From Eutypa lata (Eukaryota > Ascomycota > Sordariomycetes > Xylariales > Diatrypaceae): a stretch of 64,000 nt of DNA. The stretch is taken from positions 2,227,001-2,291,000 of the forward strand of contig JAKULF010000006.1 of NCBI GenBank assembly GCA_022661535.1, in the 5' to 3' direction. The notes beneath the pieces are model-generated. The model was not told the origin of the DNA and ran no database searches. It worked only from the letters and a program-made list of their open reading frames with translations. Below are positions 1 to 11,200 of this stretch, in pieces. Numbering within the stretch: the stretch's first letter is position 1; each line of letters begins with the position of its first letter. The position numbers were made by a program, and so were the translations under genes.

Positions 1-283
1 TGCTTGCCAAAAGTTGCAGCACAACGGCTCAGACGCCCATCGGAGATAAAGTCCACTGGCTGCAGAACATTTCTCCATTGATAATATCCGAAGCCATATT
101 CGCTACTGTTTCTGAGTTTCGTTCGTATCTACTATGAAAATCAAGGAATCGACCTAGCCGAGACATTACAAATGCTCGACTAAGTTCACGACCGGGTAAA
201 ATAAATCATGCTAACTGCTGGGTGATTTGTTGATAGCTATACGGTCCCCATCTCCAATCGCAACGTTGAAAAGTCGAAACCGC
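1..283. other. Spacer / 3' flank of the RRM gene
   Basis: No coding sequence is supported here. It probably includes the 3' untranslated region of the minus-strand RRM gene. Confidence 0.5.
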
Positions 284-1851
284 TTAAGCGGTGGCTGCAG
301 GAGCTGCAGTCTCCTGACCGTTGGTCTCGGTCTCGGGAGGAATGTTGGCCTCCTCATCGGTCTTGTCGGGGCTGTCAATGGCGACCTTGACAGCGATCTC
401 ACGACCCTCGATCTCCTTGCCGTTCATCTCAGTAACGGCCTTCTGCTGTAGTTCCTCGGAAGCCAGAGTGACGAAGCCGAAGCCACGTCCCTTGCGAGGC
501 TCACCACGCGCCTGGAGCTTCTTGATCATGAATCGGGGGATCGGGCGAAGGGCGATCTTGGCAGAGGAAGGCTCATAGGCCTGGAAGAGCTCCTTGAGCT
601 ATACCATCAGGTTAGACACGTGTGACATCAATAAAAATACCAGGGGTATGATTTACCTTCTCCTCAGTCAGGTCGTAGGGCAGGTTAGCAACCATGACCT
701 TGTTCTTGGAGGGGATACCATCAGCTGGCGGTCCACGCTCACGTCGCTCACGGGCGGGGCGGTTCTCTTTCTTCTTGTCCACGTTGTCAGTATTGTTCTT
801 GTTGGTGATGTCCGTCAATGGTAAAACCTCAGTGTCAGCAGGGGCGGCAGTCTCTGCGGCTCCCTCAGTAGCAGGTGCATCATTGCCCTCCTTAAGAGAA
901 AAAAAAGGTTAGCATTTAAGTGACCGTACGTAAGGAATATACCAATTCCAGATGAGGAAATACATACAGATCGTCCACCGCGTCCAGCGCGACCGGCACG
1001 ACCACGGCCTCGGCCACGACCACGTCCCGAAGCTCGGCGACGGGACCCCTCAGCACCAGATTCGCCGTTAGCAGCACCATCGGACTTCTCGCCAGCAGGC
1101 TGGGGAGTACGGGCGAGCTGAACAGAGACTTTGCGCTCGAGGATGTCCTTGCCGGAGAGCTCAGCGATGGCACGATCAGCCTCAGTCGGGGTAGAGAGGT
1201 CAACAAAGGCATAGCCCACGGGGCGGTCGGTGCGAGGGTTCTTGGGGATGGAGACGGACTCCCTAAGAAGTAAAGGTTAGTTGAAACTCATGATGCAACG
1301 TACAGGGATTTGCAGAGCCACAGCCCAGTAAGGTAGGTTTATAGGGATACATAATTCGCTACGCAGGGCCAAAAATCATCCTCCAGCCCATATAAGTAAC
1401 GGTGAATTGAGCATGAAAGGCTAGGAATGTTGAATGACGACTGGACTCAGTGTGGGTCTGGAATATATATAGAAATGAACAGTAGAGCTAAGAACCCACG
1501 ATAGCAGTTGTCGATGTGGCAACTGCTACACACTTGGAGATCTGAAGGCAACAAGCCAACCATGCAGGCTGCATGTAAAGCGCTATGGTGCAAAATTGTG
1601 GGAATGCATAGCAGAAGAACAAGAAAAGGCGGTAAATAAGGGTAAACTTACACAAGATAGCCCTTGAAGAATTCTTTCAACTCCCCCTCGGTTGTCGCAT
1701 ATGCGAGGTTGCCAATGTACAGGCGGCGACCCTCGGCGGCACTGGCATGGACGGCATCCTTGTTCTCGTCTTTACCAGTGATAGAGGTATTGCTAAGAGC
1801 GTTGGTAACGTCCTTGACAGCGTCGGCAACTTTCTCCACGGCGGCAGCCAT
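284..1851 (-). CDS. Two-RRM RNA-binding protein with RG-rich linker
   Basis: Four exons, complement of 284-598, 657-890, 968-1262 and 1652-1851, give 347 aa with all phases consistent. RRM1 (about residues 40-115) carries the RNP2-like RLYIGNLAY and RNP1-like VGYAFVDL. RRM2 (about 200-310) carries VMVANLPYDL and GRGFGFVTL. Between them lies an acidic/Gly stretch and a GRGRGRGRGRAGRAGRGG segment typical of RNA-binding proteins. The N-terminus is Ala/Lys-rich and the C-terminus is an acidic Pro/Thr/Ala tail. RRM families bind single-stranded RNA; the target cannot be told from sequence. The first intron (1263-1651, 389 bp) is unusually long for this window and interrupts RRM1. The start at 1851 is the first ATG in frame. 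The fungal orthologue group is uncharacterised as far as I can recognise, so only a generic nucleic-acid-binding role is supported. Confidence 0.88.
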
Positions 1852-4800
1852 TTTGTCTAGTTGTGATGGTTGAAGTTGGGAGATTAGTTGAAGTTATGTT
1901 GATATTGCTTAGCTTGAGATAGTCGGGGATTAAAGACGTTCGGTCGGGTTCAATATTGAACTCTTGAACAATTTTCGGGGGAGGAAATCAGGGTGGCTAC
2001 GTGCCCTAGAAGAGAAGTGAGAAAAGTTGAGTGTGGTGGTCGAGTTGTGACACAAGTTCTTAAGATTGATCTGAGTTGAGAGGTATGAAGAAGAGAAGGG
2101 AGAGGATTTAGAAGTGCATCACCGATGGACCTAGAAATTTTTATGAGGCGGAAAGGTGGATTTGGGGAAGGGGTTGCGCCTGCGCATTGTTGCTTGGTGC
2201 TTGTGCTTGGTGCTCAGGTGCTTGGTGCTTGCAAGGAAGGCAGGGTAGGTTTAGTGTTAGGTTGTGCAACCTCATCCTTTTGATAAGATTACGGTAGGGC
2301 GTGAAAGCAAAAGTGACTAGGTGCTAGGTGCTAGGATGACTGACCATTGATAATGTCATCAACCAATAGAAGGGAAGTATCACACTTACCTAAGTATTTG
2401 TATTGTGAATACCTGAACGTCTCTCTTGGAGGTTTAAGACTCTTTTCAAGATCTTATAGAATCAGATGCTGGTGGTATGTTCTTGTCGTACGAAGAACTG
2501 GTCTAGTAAAGGAAGTAGGTGAAGAAGTATCTTAGGCGGTGAAAAGAACCTATCTGGGTTGAAATAGGTTAATGACCGGGTCTTCTTGATCAATATGGAC
2601 GAATCAGGAAGCTTCTCAATGAAAACTCAGAAAGTAGGTGTCGATGGACAAATTAACTCTGATAAAAGGTCTATAATACAGTAGGTGAGATAGATGGACT
2701 GTTTTGAAGTTGGACCGTGCACAATCTGAATTGTTTGATGGTGGAAAGTGAAGGTGAATGAATGGATTTAGAATTTAAAGTTTTAGTTGTTACCTACATC
2801 AGTGCTATTGTTGAAACTACATACATACCTACCTACCTACAGCATGTAGATATCAATTGTGGTATTGCAGTCCGGTGTACTACATACATGCATCAATTCA
2901 CTCCACTTACCATATTCACATTGTCTGATTGTATGTTGTTTTTATGTGACTCTTCGGAAGAAGGCATTGACATTATTATCATTCCATCTGGGAATATATC
3001 CATTCCAAAGAAGACAACCTAATTCATCCAAAGCACTCTCTGAGATGCGTACCTACCTAAGCACCTAAGGTACCTAGGTATGTAGGTATGTAGGTGTCTT
3101 ATTGCTTGTTAAGTAGGTAGCATCAATTGTACTACTAGAAAGTTGAATAGCCACTCGTAGTTGCCAGATAACCCAAGAGCATAAGATAATAGCCAACGAA
3201 TTTACGTATGTACCATTTATTACCCCTATTAGTAACTGCCATTACATTCAAGGGGGACATAATGTGCACCTTCTGAATAGCAACTAAGAAGGCAGGTTTC
3301 TAGGCTAAGTAGGGTAGTTCATATCAGCTTTTATTCTGCTTGCCGTCTAGTTATGTAGTTTGTCTTGTGGAGGGTTTGCTTGTGTGAAAGTGTTACCTGC
3401 AAGCTTTATGGTAGGCCCCTCATCTGGCCGGATGACGCATCACGCCGTTAATATTAGTTAAAGCCATGTACATGTCTACGTCTCCTATCCAGAGTTCTAC
3501 CTGTCTTAACCCCTTCTCCTTTCTTGTCAACTCCCCTATAGTTCGTTACCTCTTACAGTATAAGAACGTCAGCTATTAAATACTAACAATTTCGGGCGGG
3601 CCCATCGCAAGCTCCTGAATACATAGCCAAATGAACATGTTGTAGTTGTTTGCATGAAAATGGGCAAATTACACCATCTTATGAGCTACCTAGGTGGGTT
3701 GCCACTTTGTTAATGCTTTAAGTCCGGGCGATACATATCCGTCTACGTGCACAGTCATATAACGTTTTCGATATGTAGACAGTTTATTATAAGGGTTGTA
3801 GAAGGAGAGGAGAAACATTTGATGGGACTACGTATCATCAGTTTTGATAATATGGATCTGTACTTTGTAATGATTGATCAATGGAAAGGTCAAGTCCAAG
3901 AGAAACCAGGGTCCCTCTATGTTCTAGAAGCTCTCCCAGAAACACAGCAATGCGACAGGGACCCTTGTCTGGACGTATATACCTACACCTCACATTTTCC
4001 TATAAGACACCTTGAAGGAAATTATCAAAAATTTCGCATGCGGCAAATGCCCCTTTTTGACATAATTGGGCCATTGTTTATTAAAACCTATATTCATCCT
4101 CTCTTATCGATAACACATGTCCTCAAAGTTTTTTTATTAAAAAATTATTGCTCGTAGCCCTAGTTCACTCACCTTGTCTTGACGACATACAAGGATATAA
4201 TATTCGTGGTTATAGGCGCATAACCGAAAAGAAAGAATCAACCCCAATCGTGACAGAGTGTATTATTTTTTAGCAGTCACTGACGTGTTAGTTTTCCTCC
4301 ACTGTTGAATCTGTCATCCCCGGTGCCTCCACCATCTTAGACTTAAAATACCTACAAGTAAACCCGCCCTAGCCCGCTTTGCCCCCATATTGAACCGGCG
4401 AGGGCCGGCGCGTCGTGATTGACATTAGTGGCTACCTATTGTAATACATGTCCTTGTTCGGGCAGACCAAAGCCAGCCTTATGAACATACAGATCCGATT
4501 CAGAGAAGATGCAAGCGTTCCATCGGATATCTTTGGTGCATCTGCCGGATCCGGCGCTCTGACTTCCCTTTCCGAATCATTATACGTAGTTACCAACTGT
4601 AGAGATTGCAGATAACAATAGAGAAGACTTCTGGCAGCTCTATGTAAGTTGCAGTCCCATAATCTTATGCTATCTACTTATAGATAGCATCTAACGCCTT
4701 TGATTTCATAATTAATGCTATTGTTAAGTTATCAGTAATTGTTATCTCTTATCTGTTGACATAGTACGGATGTAGGCTGGTAGGTACACATGTATGCAGC

Positions 4801-4857
4801 ATTTAGAATACCTACCGGAGGTGGACTGAACACCTCCAAATCAGACCTCTCCTCTCC

Positions 4858-4877
4858 ATACCTACCTAGGTAGGTAT
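4858..4877. repeat. 20-bp perfect palindrome ATACCTACCTAGGTAGGTAT
   Basis: The sequence equals its own reverse complement over all 20 bases. Shorter versions of the same core (ACCTAGGT) recur in spacers throughout the window, for example near 3071, 5093, 11078, 34680 and 58296. Confidence 0.8.
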
Positions 4878-5324
4878 ATACATGTAGGTTGAAGACAGCA
4901 CGGTAGTGAATACACAATACATCTTGCTTGCTTAGGTACTTATAATTCAAACATTGCGTGAAACTTTACCTATTTGTAGAGGTTAGATAGGTAGTTATGT
5001 ACTTAAAGTAAATAGGTTAGGTTATGTAGTTATGTAGGTATGTAGCATCCAAACTCTACCAAAGCTCCAGTCTGTATTACAACGCAAAGCTACCTAGGTA
5101 TGGTGCTTCTGGCGCTTAAGAATCAAGCTAACACATGCAATTCCATGAGGGAAATTTTTGATGGTTGGTGACTAACAAGTAGCTTTATTACCATTTGTAG
5201 TATATTCAATTGCGGGCAGGCATCTTGTACTTTCCTCTCCAAACCAATACTTACCTCTAGTAGTTGTAGAATCAAAGCTTCCATTAACCTTATCAATCTA
5301 AAGTTCAGACCCCACGCCTTGCGA

Positions 5325-5355
5325 TACATACATACATACATACATACATACATAC
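5325..5355. repeat. (TACA)n microsatellite
   Basis: About eight uninterrupted tetranucleotide units directly upstream of the TAH18 start codon, in its promoter or 5' leader. Confidence 0.9.
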
Positions 5356-5397
5356 CTGCTTAGTATTACCACCACTTCAGTGCTGCTTTGGGAACAA

Positions 5398-8297
5398 ATG
5401 AATCATGGAAACGGCAATGATGCAAGACTTAATGGTAGACGCATTCTCATAGCCTTCGGATCCGAAACAGGTAACAGTCAAGATTCGGCTGAGGACATTG
5501 GACGCCTTGCCGAAAGACTCCATTTCAAGACATGGGTTTGTGAAATGAATGATATTGACCTTGTAAGTTGAGGTTCTCCTATTATAGCAACGCCTATAAT
5601 TTGTTGCCACTTGAGACTCTCTGCCTTATACCTTATACCGTATACCTTTTTCTAGGGACCACTTCTGCATGGTCCCTCAGGCTATAATATCCGCATCCGC
5701 ATTGTCATTGGCGTTTTTAAGATATGACTATCTATATTATCTACATGTCGACGACTGATCGGTGCGGCAACGAACGGTCAAAGCGTTCCGGGTCATAATC
5801 ATCTTTCTTCCAGATAGTTAGCCATTCCTAGGCAGCTATTGTTTCTTAACAGCTCAGTGCCTGTTTCATGCGGATTCCTGCAGAAAAAAAGGTCTGGATT
5901 TAACATATTTGTTCTGCTTAGAATATCCTGCTACACTTCCCCTTGGTCATATTTGTTGTGTCTACAACAGGTCAAGGTGAAATACCTAAGAACGCCCGGA
6001 AATTCTGGAAGAGTCTCCTCCGGAAGCGACTCCCTCCCAACTGCCTCACTCAACTGAACTTCACCACGTTTGGTCTGGGCGATAGCTCGTATTCTAAGTA
6101 CGCAACCACCTCGTTTCTAACAATACGAAGCTGTGTTTCCCATTCAACCAAGTTTCGTGTTTTGACTAGTCTCAAATTCACTCTAATTCTCCCACGAACT
6201 TTGCAGGTACAACTGGGCAGCCAGAAAGCTTCACAAACGCCTTGAGCAACTTGGGGCGACTGAATTTTATCCACGAGGCGAGGCTGACGAACGTCACGAC
6301 GACGGGTACGCATTTTTCTATTTTTCTATTTAGCATCTGATATTGTCTTCTTCCCTCTTCACTTTAAAAAAAAATTCCCGAAGTTCTTGCTTATGTTGAA
6401 GTCATCTCTTATGACTCCTCTCCCATACACAACATCAGATCTTACCCAACACCTCCATCCATACATCAGCTTCTAATTCTAACAACATTGCCAAAAAAAA
6501 ATATGCCACTAACTATAATTCAGTATTGACGGTGCCTTCTTACCCTGGTCTGCAAGCCTGCGCACCCACCTATTGACAAACCACCCCTTACCACAGGGTT
6601 TATCGCCGATACCATCGGATGTGCGGCTTCCACCTAAGTTCACGATTGAACTAGTGTCAAACACCAAAAGGGCGGATGCCAAAATGTCTGCCTCTGGCTC
6701 TAATGATGTAGCCTTGGGCAACTCTAAGGAGTCTACTGGTGGCAACAGAGGGGAACCTGGCACTTCACCTATCAGTGGTCTAGGTCAGAGCCCTACTAGT
6801 CAGCAGTCATTAGATCGGACTGCGGCGCAATTCAGTCATGTGGATCTTGCAAATCCTGATGCTGTAGAGGAGGAGTTGCGAAAAGAGAGGACGCATTATT
6901 CTAGCAACACTCTTCCAGGTCGGCTGTCGGAAGGGACTTCCAGGCTTATCAAAGGCGACATCGATAAGCTAGATCGCCCGAACGTACTCCGTGACGACCC
7001 TTCGAAATACTCTCTGAAGGATAACAGCGACGTCGACAATGATTTACCTCCTGAGGTTCTCCTGCCCATCCCTACGGCGTTCAATGCCCTATTACAAACT
7101 AACGCACGTGTTACCCCCAGCGATCACTGGCAGGACGTTCGGAAGCTTGTTCTTCAAATTTACCCGCGGGAAGACCCTCAGGCGGAAGAACTCATCGAGC
7201 CTTACTACAAGCCTGGGGATGTGTTAACCATATATCCTCTAAACTTCCCGGCAGATGTTCAGGCACTCATTGACTTAATGGGGTGGGGTGATGTTGCTGA
7301 TGAGCCCTTTGAGCATCATAGTAGGCAAGGAAATGGTATCCCTGGATTGCCTACCTTCTCACACCCAAAGAATTGTTTCCCTGTCCCTAATTCTACTTTA
7401 CGCCAACTACTCCTTAACAACTACGACATCACCGCCATCCCAAAGCGGATATTCTTTGATCAGATCGCTTGGCATACAACTGATCCCATGCACAGAGAAA
7501 GGCTTCTCGAATTTGCGGACCCTCAGTACACAGACGAATTCTATGACTATACATCTCGTCCCCGGCGGTCAATCTTGGAGATCCTATATGACTTTCCGTC
7601 GGTTAAGATACCATGCCAAGAAATCCCGTCTATATTTCCCGTGATCCGAGGGCGAGAGTACAGCATCGCAAGTGGTGGAGATCTGCTTAGAGAGCTTGGA
7701 ACCGACCTATTGCGAGCGGAATTGCTAGTTGCTTTGGTGAAATACAAGACAGTCTTACGTAAGACACGACAAGGACTCTGCTCTCGATATCTTGCGTCTC
7801 TGAAACCTGGCACCATCATCACCGTCATGATTAGTGATAACCAAGGTCCACCCAACAAGAGTCAGCACATCCGCGCACCCCTTCTGGCAATTGGGCCCGG
7901 GACAGGCATCGCTCCCATACGTTCATTGATCTATGACCGTCTCACTCACCCACAAGCCGGGGAGAATGTCGTATTCTTCGGCGGTCGTAATCGGAAAGCG
8001 GACTTCTACTTTAGTGATGAGTGGAATGAACTCGGGGTCACCATGCACACGGCGTTCTCTAGGGATCAGAGGGAGAAGATCTACGTGCAAGACATCATCC
8101 GTCAGCAAGCAGCCGTCGTCTGTTTTCTGGTTCAGAGGGGCGCTATCATATGCCTATGCGGCAGCTCCGGGAAGATGCCAGAGGCGGTTCGGCAAGCGCT
8201 ACATGATGCTTTGATCATTGGAGGGCTTGCTACTAACACGGAGAATGCGAAGCTGATTCTCGACCATAACGTGGAATACTGGGAAGAGGTCTGGTAG
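5398..8297 (+). CDS. TAH18: NADPH-dependent diflavin reductase Tah18 (NDOR1 family)
   Basis: Exons 5398-5562, 5922-6097, 6207-6305 and 6524-8297 give 737 aa. In this family Tah18 passes electrons from NADPH through FAD and FMN to the Fe-S protein Dre2 in cytosolic iron-sulfur cluster assembly. The N-terminal flavodoxin domain has the FMN loop GSETGNSQDS (residues 21-30), STTGQGEIP and FGLGDSSY. The FAD-binding domain follows, with RGREYSIASG near residue 522. The NADP-binding domain has GPGTGIAPIRS near 604 and CGSSGKMP near 692, and the chain ends in the usual aromatic residue (EEVW). Between the FMN and FAD domains (about 190-325) is a low-complexity Ser/Gly/Asp-rich linker that makes the protein longer than the roughly 600-650 aa usual for the family. 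The start ATG at 5398 lies 17 codons before the first FMN-domain strand (RRILIAFGS). Intron 1 (5563-5921) is long; joining its flanks gives a continuous flavodoxin strand. Confidence 0.93.
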
Positions 8298-11200
8298 TTA
8301 GTTGTGTGAAGGCATTCACACAAGGCTTTCGCTACAAATCAGTACCTGAGGTTATAGGTGCTTGTACAACGACATTTGCAGTTTAGGGAGGGGTCAGTTC
8401 TTCGACATTCTAGTTAGAAAATCGCAAGCTGGCATACCTAGACTAAGTACCTAGATAGATACACTAGAAGTACTCACAGTGAGCCCCTTAGAGCATGGCA
8501 ACATGGCTGGGTAATTAATTTGACTTTCTACATTTCATCTCGTCCATGTTTATCCTTGAATTGAATGACTATCCGATACTAGATCATCTCAGTTGACACG
8601 TTCGGAGCTGAGAACGGAATGAAGCATCCCATTCCAACCCCAGTGCCCATGTAGCCTGTCACTGTTCGCTGAATCAAGCACTAATATACACCCATGTGTA
8701 GCTCACAGCTCATCCGCAACCCATCATCTCCATTCCTCTAGGGAAATCATAATATCCCCGATGTTTGCAGCCATTCCCTTCTCCAAGGAAGACAGAGATT
8801 GCTCTCATCGAGCGTGGGCTTTATAGCCAATTACAACTGACTAGAAGGAGGAAGGGTACGTAGATGAAAACTCTCGCTTCCTGCTTAGACATACTAGCTC
8901 TGGCGTCTTGCTGACACAATACGCAAGCATAATATTATTGTTGCCGTCAAAATACCAATCTCCAAGAAGTCTTGTCACTAGGATAACTCAGTATCAACTT
9001 CTGGTCAACTCAACGTCATATTCATGCTCTCGTAAAGAAAAGATGGGAGGAGATTCTACACCTATCTATTTAGTCGACAATTGCTATGATAGCTATCTTA
9101 TTGCCTTAGGCGAAAGACTGCCCCGAATGATGCAGTTTGCACTGGTGTTGGGATGAGCCTGTGAAGCGTAGGTATCTATACTGTAGGAATAAGTAGTTGC
9201 CGTGATGATAAAAGGACGGATGAAGCTTTTGATACTAGCATTATGACATTAGTAGGTATTTATTATAGTATAGGCTTACTATCTCATAGTAAAGATGTGT
9301 GACTTGATGTCGTGTTTAAAGGTATAGAATCAAGAGCTATCTAACTCTCCTTGCCACGTGTAACGTCTTCCTCAATATCTACAGCAATATTCAGCCAACC
9401 TGTTCTTGATTTTGAAGCTATATAAGTATCTTGAGCTAGCTTTTTATGGGAATCCTAGAACAGCGGCTCATCTGAATCCTTCACGATCTCGATAGTACAG
9501 CTTGCCTTGTGAGTTTGAACAAAGTGTTGAAAGATTCCTGCTACACGAGTGGTTTCCTCGTCTTACACAATACATCTTTGGATTAGGAACCCCAACAGCC
9601 AACAGCACGTTCGATACGAGCCCGCACAACTAGGAACACATACTTCGTTTCGAGGAACTGTTATCTATGTCAAGATCCTATCTTTGGACCTGAAGGAGCC
9701 CAACGCCGCTAACCCCTCGTATGTGATGACTGACTGCCCTTTGCTCAGGAAGTAGTTGGCTTCACGTGAAGGGAGAGAAATCTCCCTACCCAAGTTTAGT
9801 CCTGGGGTGGCATAAATGACGTTCGCAGAACAAAGCCTATAGGAACCAGAGGGATCACCATCCTAGCCACATCGACGTCATGCCGACCATCCTCGGCTCT
9901 TAGAATATAAGACACAGTGTTGGTGCTGCTATAGCGTGGCTTTCTTGAAAATACGTTAGAGGAATATGATACCAGTTAGCTATGCAAAGACATCACAAGC
10001 TCGTACTAGAGCTATAAATCATGGTGCACAGGAGTGACTAAATGAGGGCATTTAGTACCACCGAAAAACTCCGGGTTCTTGGCACGAGAAAACTAAGGAA
10101 CACGTGCTACCAACTCTTCTCTTGTGTGATGTTGGAATTGGTTTTAGGCCGGGACTCAACCAACGGCTATAATTTCCCTACGGATCACTTGGCATTGTTT
10201 AACTACATAGTTCTCTGGACGAAAATGGAAAATGCGACTGGTCGTTAACCAACTCGGTCGTTTTCCCGGAGCTAGGACGGAGGTAGCCTTTTTGTCAACC
10301 GGTCGGTGTTCGGGGCTATGGAGACTCGGTCTTCTAGAGAATGACGAATCCGACTGATTATTGATCTGGTTTATTCTTTCATTATCTAGATATAGTCTAG
10401 GTTTTGAGATCAAGGAAGCCCGAACATTCCGGTATATTTGCCAGACGGAACTCATTGCAGATGTAATATATGGCTCAGGTCGTTGGTTGTTATCCAGAAG
10501 CTGAACTTCAGGAAAATGCTTATAAATGCGGCTAACGGGAGACATGACTACCAGACCAACACAGGCCGTGTTTCGCAGCAAGAAGCGGTGTTAATTATTG
10601 GAGCCTCTCTAACTCCATCCCACCCGGCTCGCTCGGCGAAGGCACCAACAACTCGAACCGGGCGGGGTTCTTTCGTTATTGGCCAAGGTGCTCTTATCAG
10701 ACGCCGATGGGACGATAGCTACGGAGTATGTATGTATTGTACAATGCCCGAGACACACCGATTTCATGGGTCGCACACCCTCAGTGGAAACCTGCTGCAG
10801 GTTACTTCACGCAGGAAGTAACTAGGGCTCACACGTGGCCTTCCGCTATATCCTATCCGGATGTTTATCTGAAGGATGGTACTGCATATGTAGCTACTAA
10901 CTAGTTACCTTACGTATGTACACACGACGAGAACACACCATTGCTGCTTGGGTTTCTCCTCTGCATCGTACTCCGCACAGCCTGAGTAATAATAACGGCG
11001 AAGGATCGACCGACCCGGCAAATGGGGAGCCGGAATGACGTTCTGCGATGTATACGAGCTGACATAGCTGCGACTACCTAGGTATACGTATCCGTATCTC
11101 CCAATTCAGGCCGGCCAGACTAACGATTATCTTATTACCAAACCCTTGTTCTGTATTAAGAGACAGGAATCTCTCTAGCGCAGCACAACTAACTAATTTC

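Larger units (their letters stand above)
1852..5397. other. 3.5 kb intergenic spacer
   Basis: No ORF here resembles a conserved protein. The stretch next to the RRM gene is probably its 5' leader and promoter, and 2187-2240 holds imperfect copies of TGCTTGGTGCT. The rest holds many short AGGTA/TACCT words, including TACCTAGGTA at 3071-3080 and a perfect 20-bp palindrome at 4858-4877. A 136-codon open frame at 3747-4157 shows no protein-like composition. Confidence 0.6.

Noticed and set aside
3747..4157. 136-codon plus-strand ORF in the first spacer
   Set aside because: No domain, odd composition and no splice partners; ends in an A/T-rich run.
5325..5355. Short-unit repeats considered as CRISPR-like or centromeric
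   Set aside because: Simple tetranucleotide microsatellite; no spacers, and the host is a eukaryote.
10240..10680. Possible second inverted-repeat element around CGGTCG/CCGGGCGGGG words
   Set aside because: Arms do not align beyond a few bases and no target duplication is visible.
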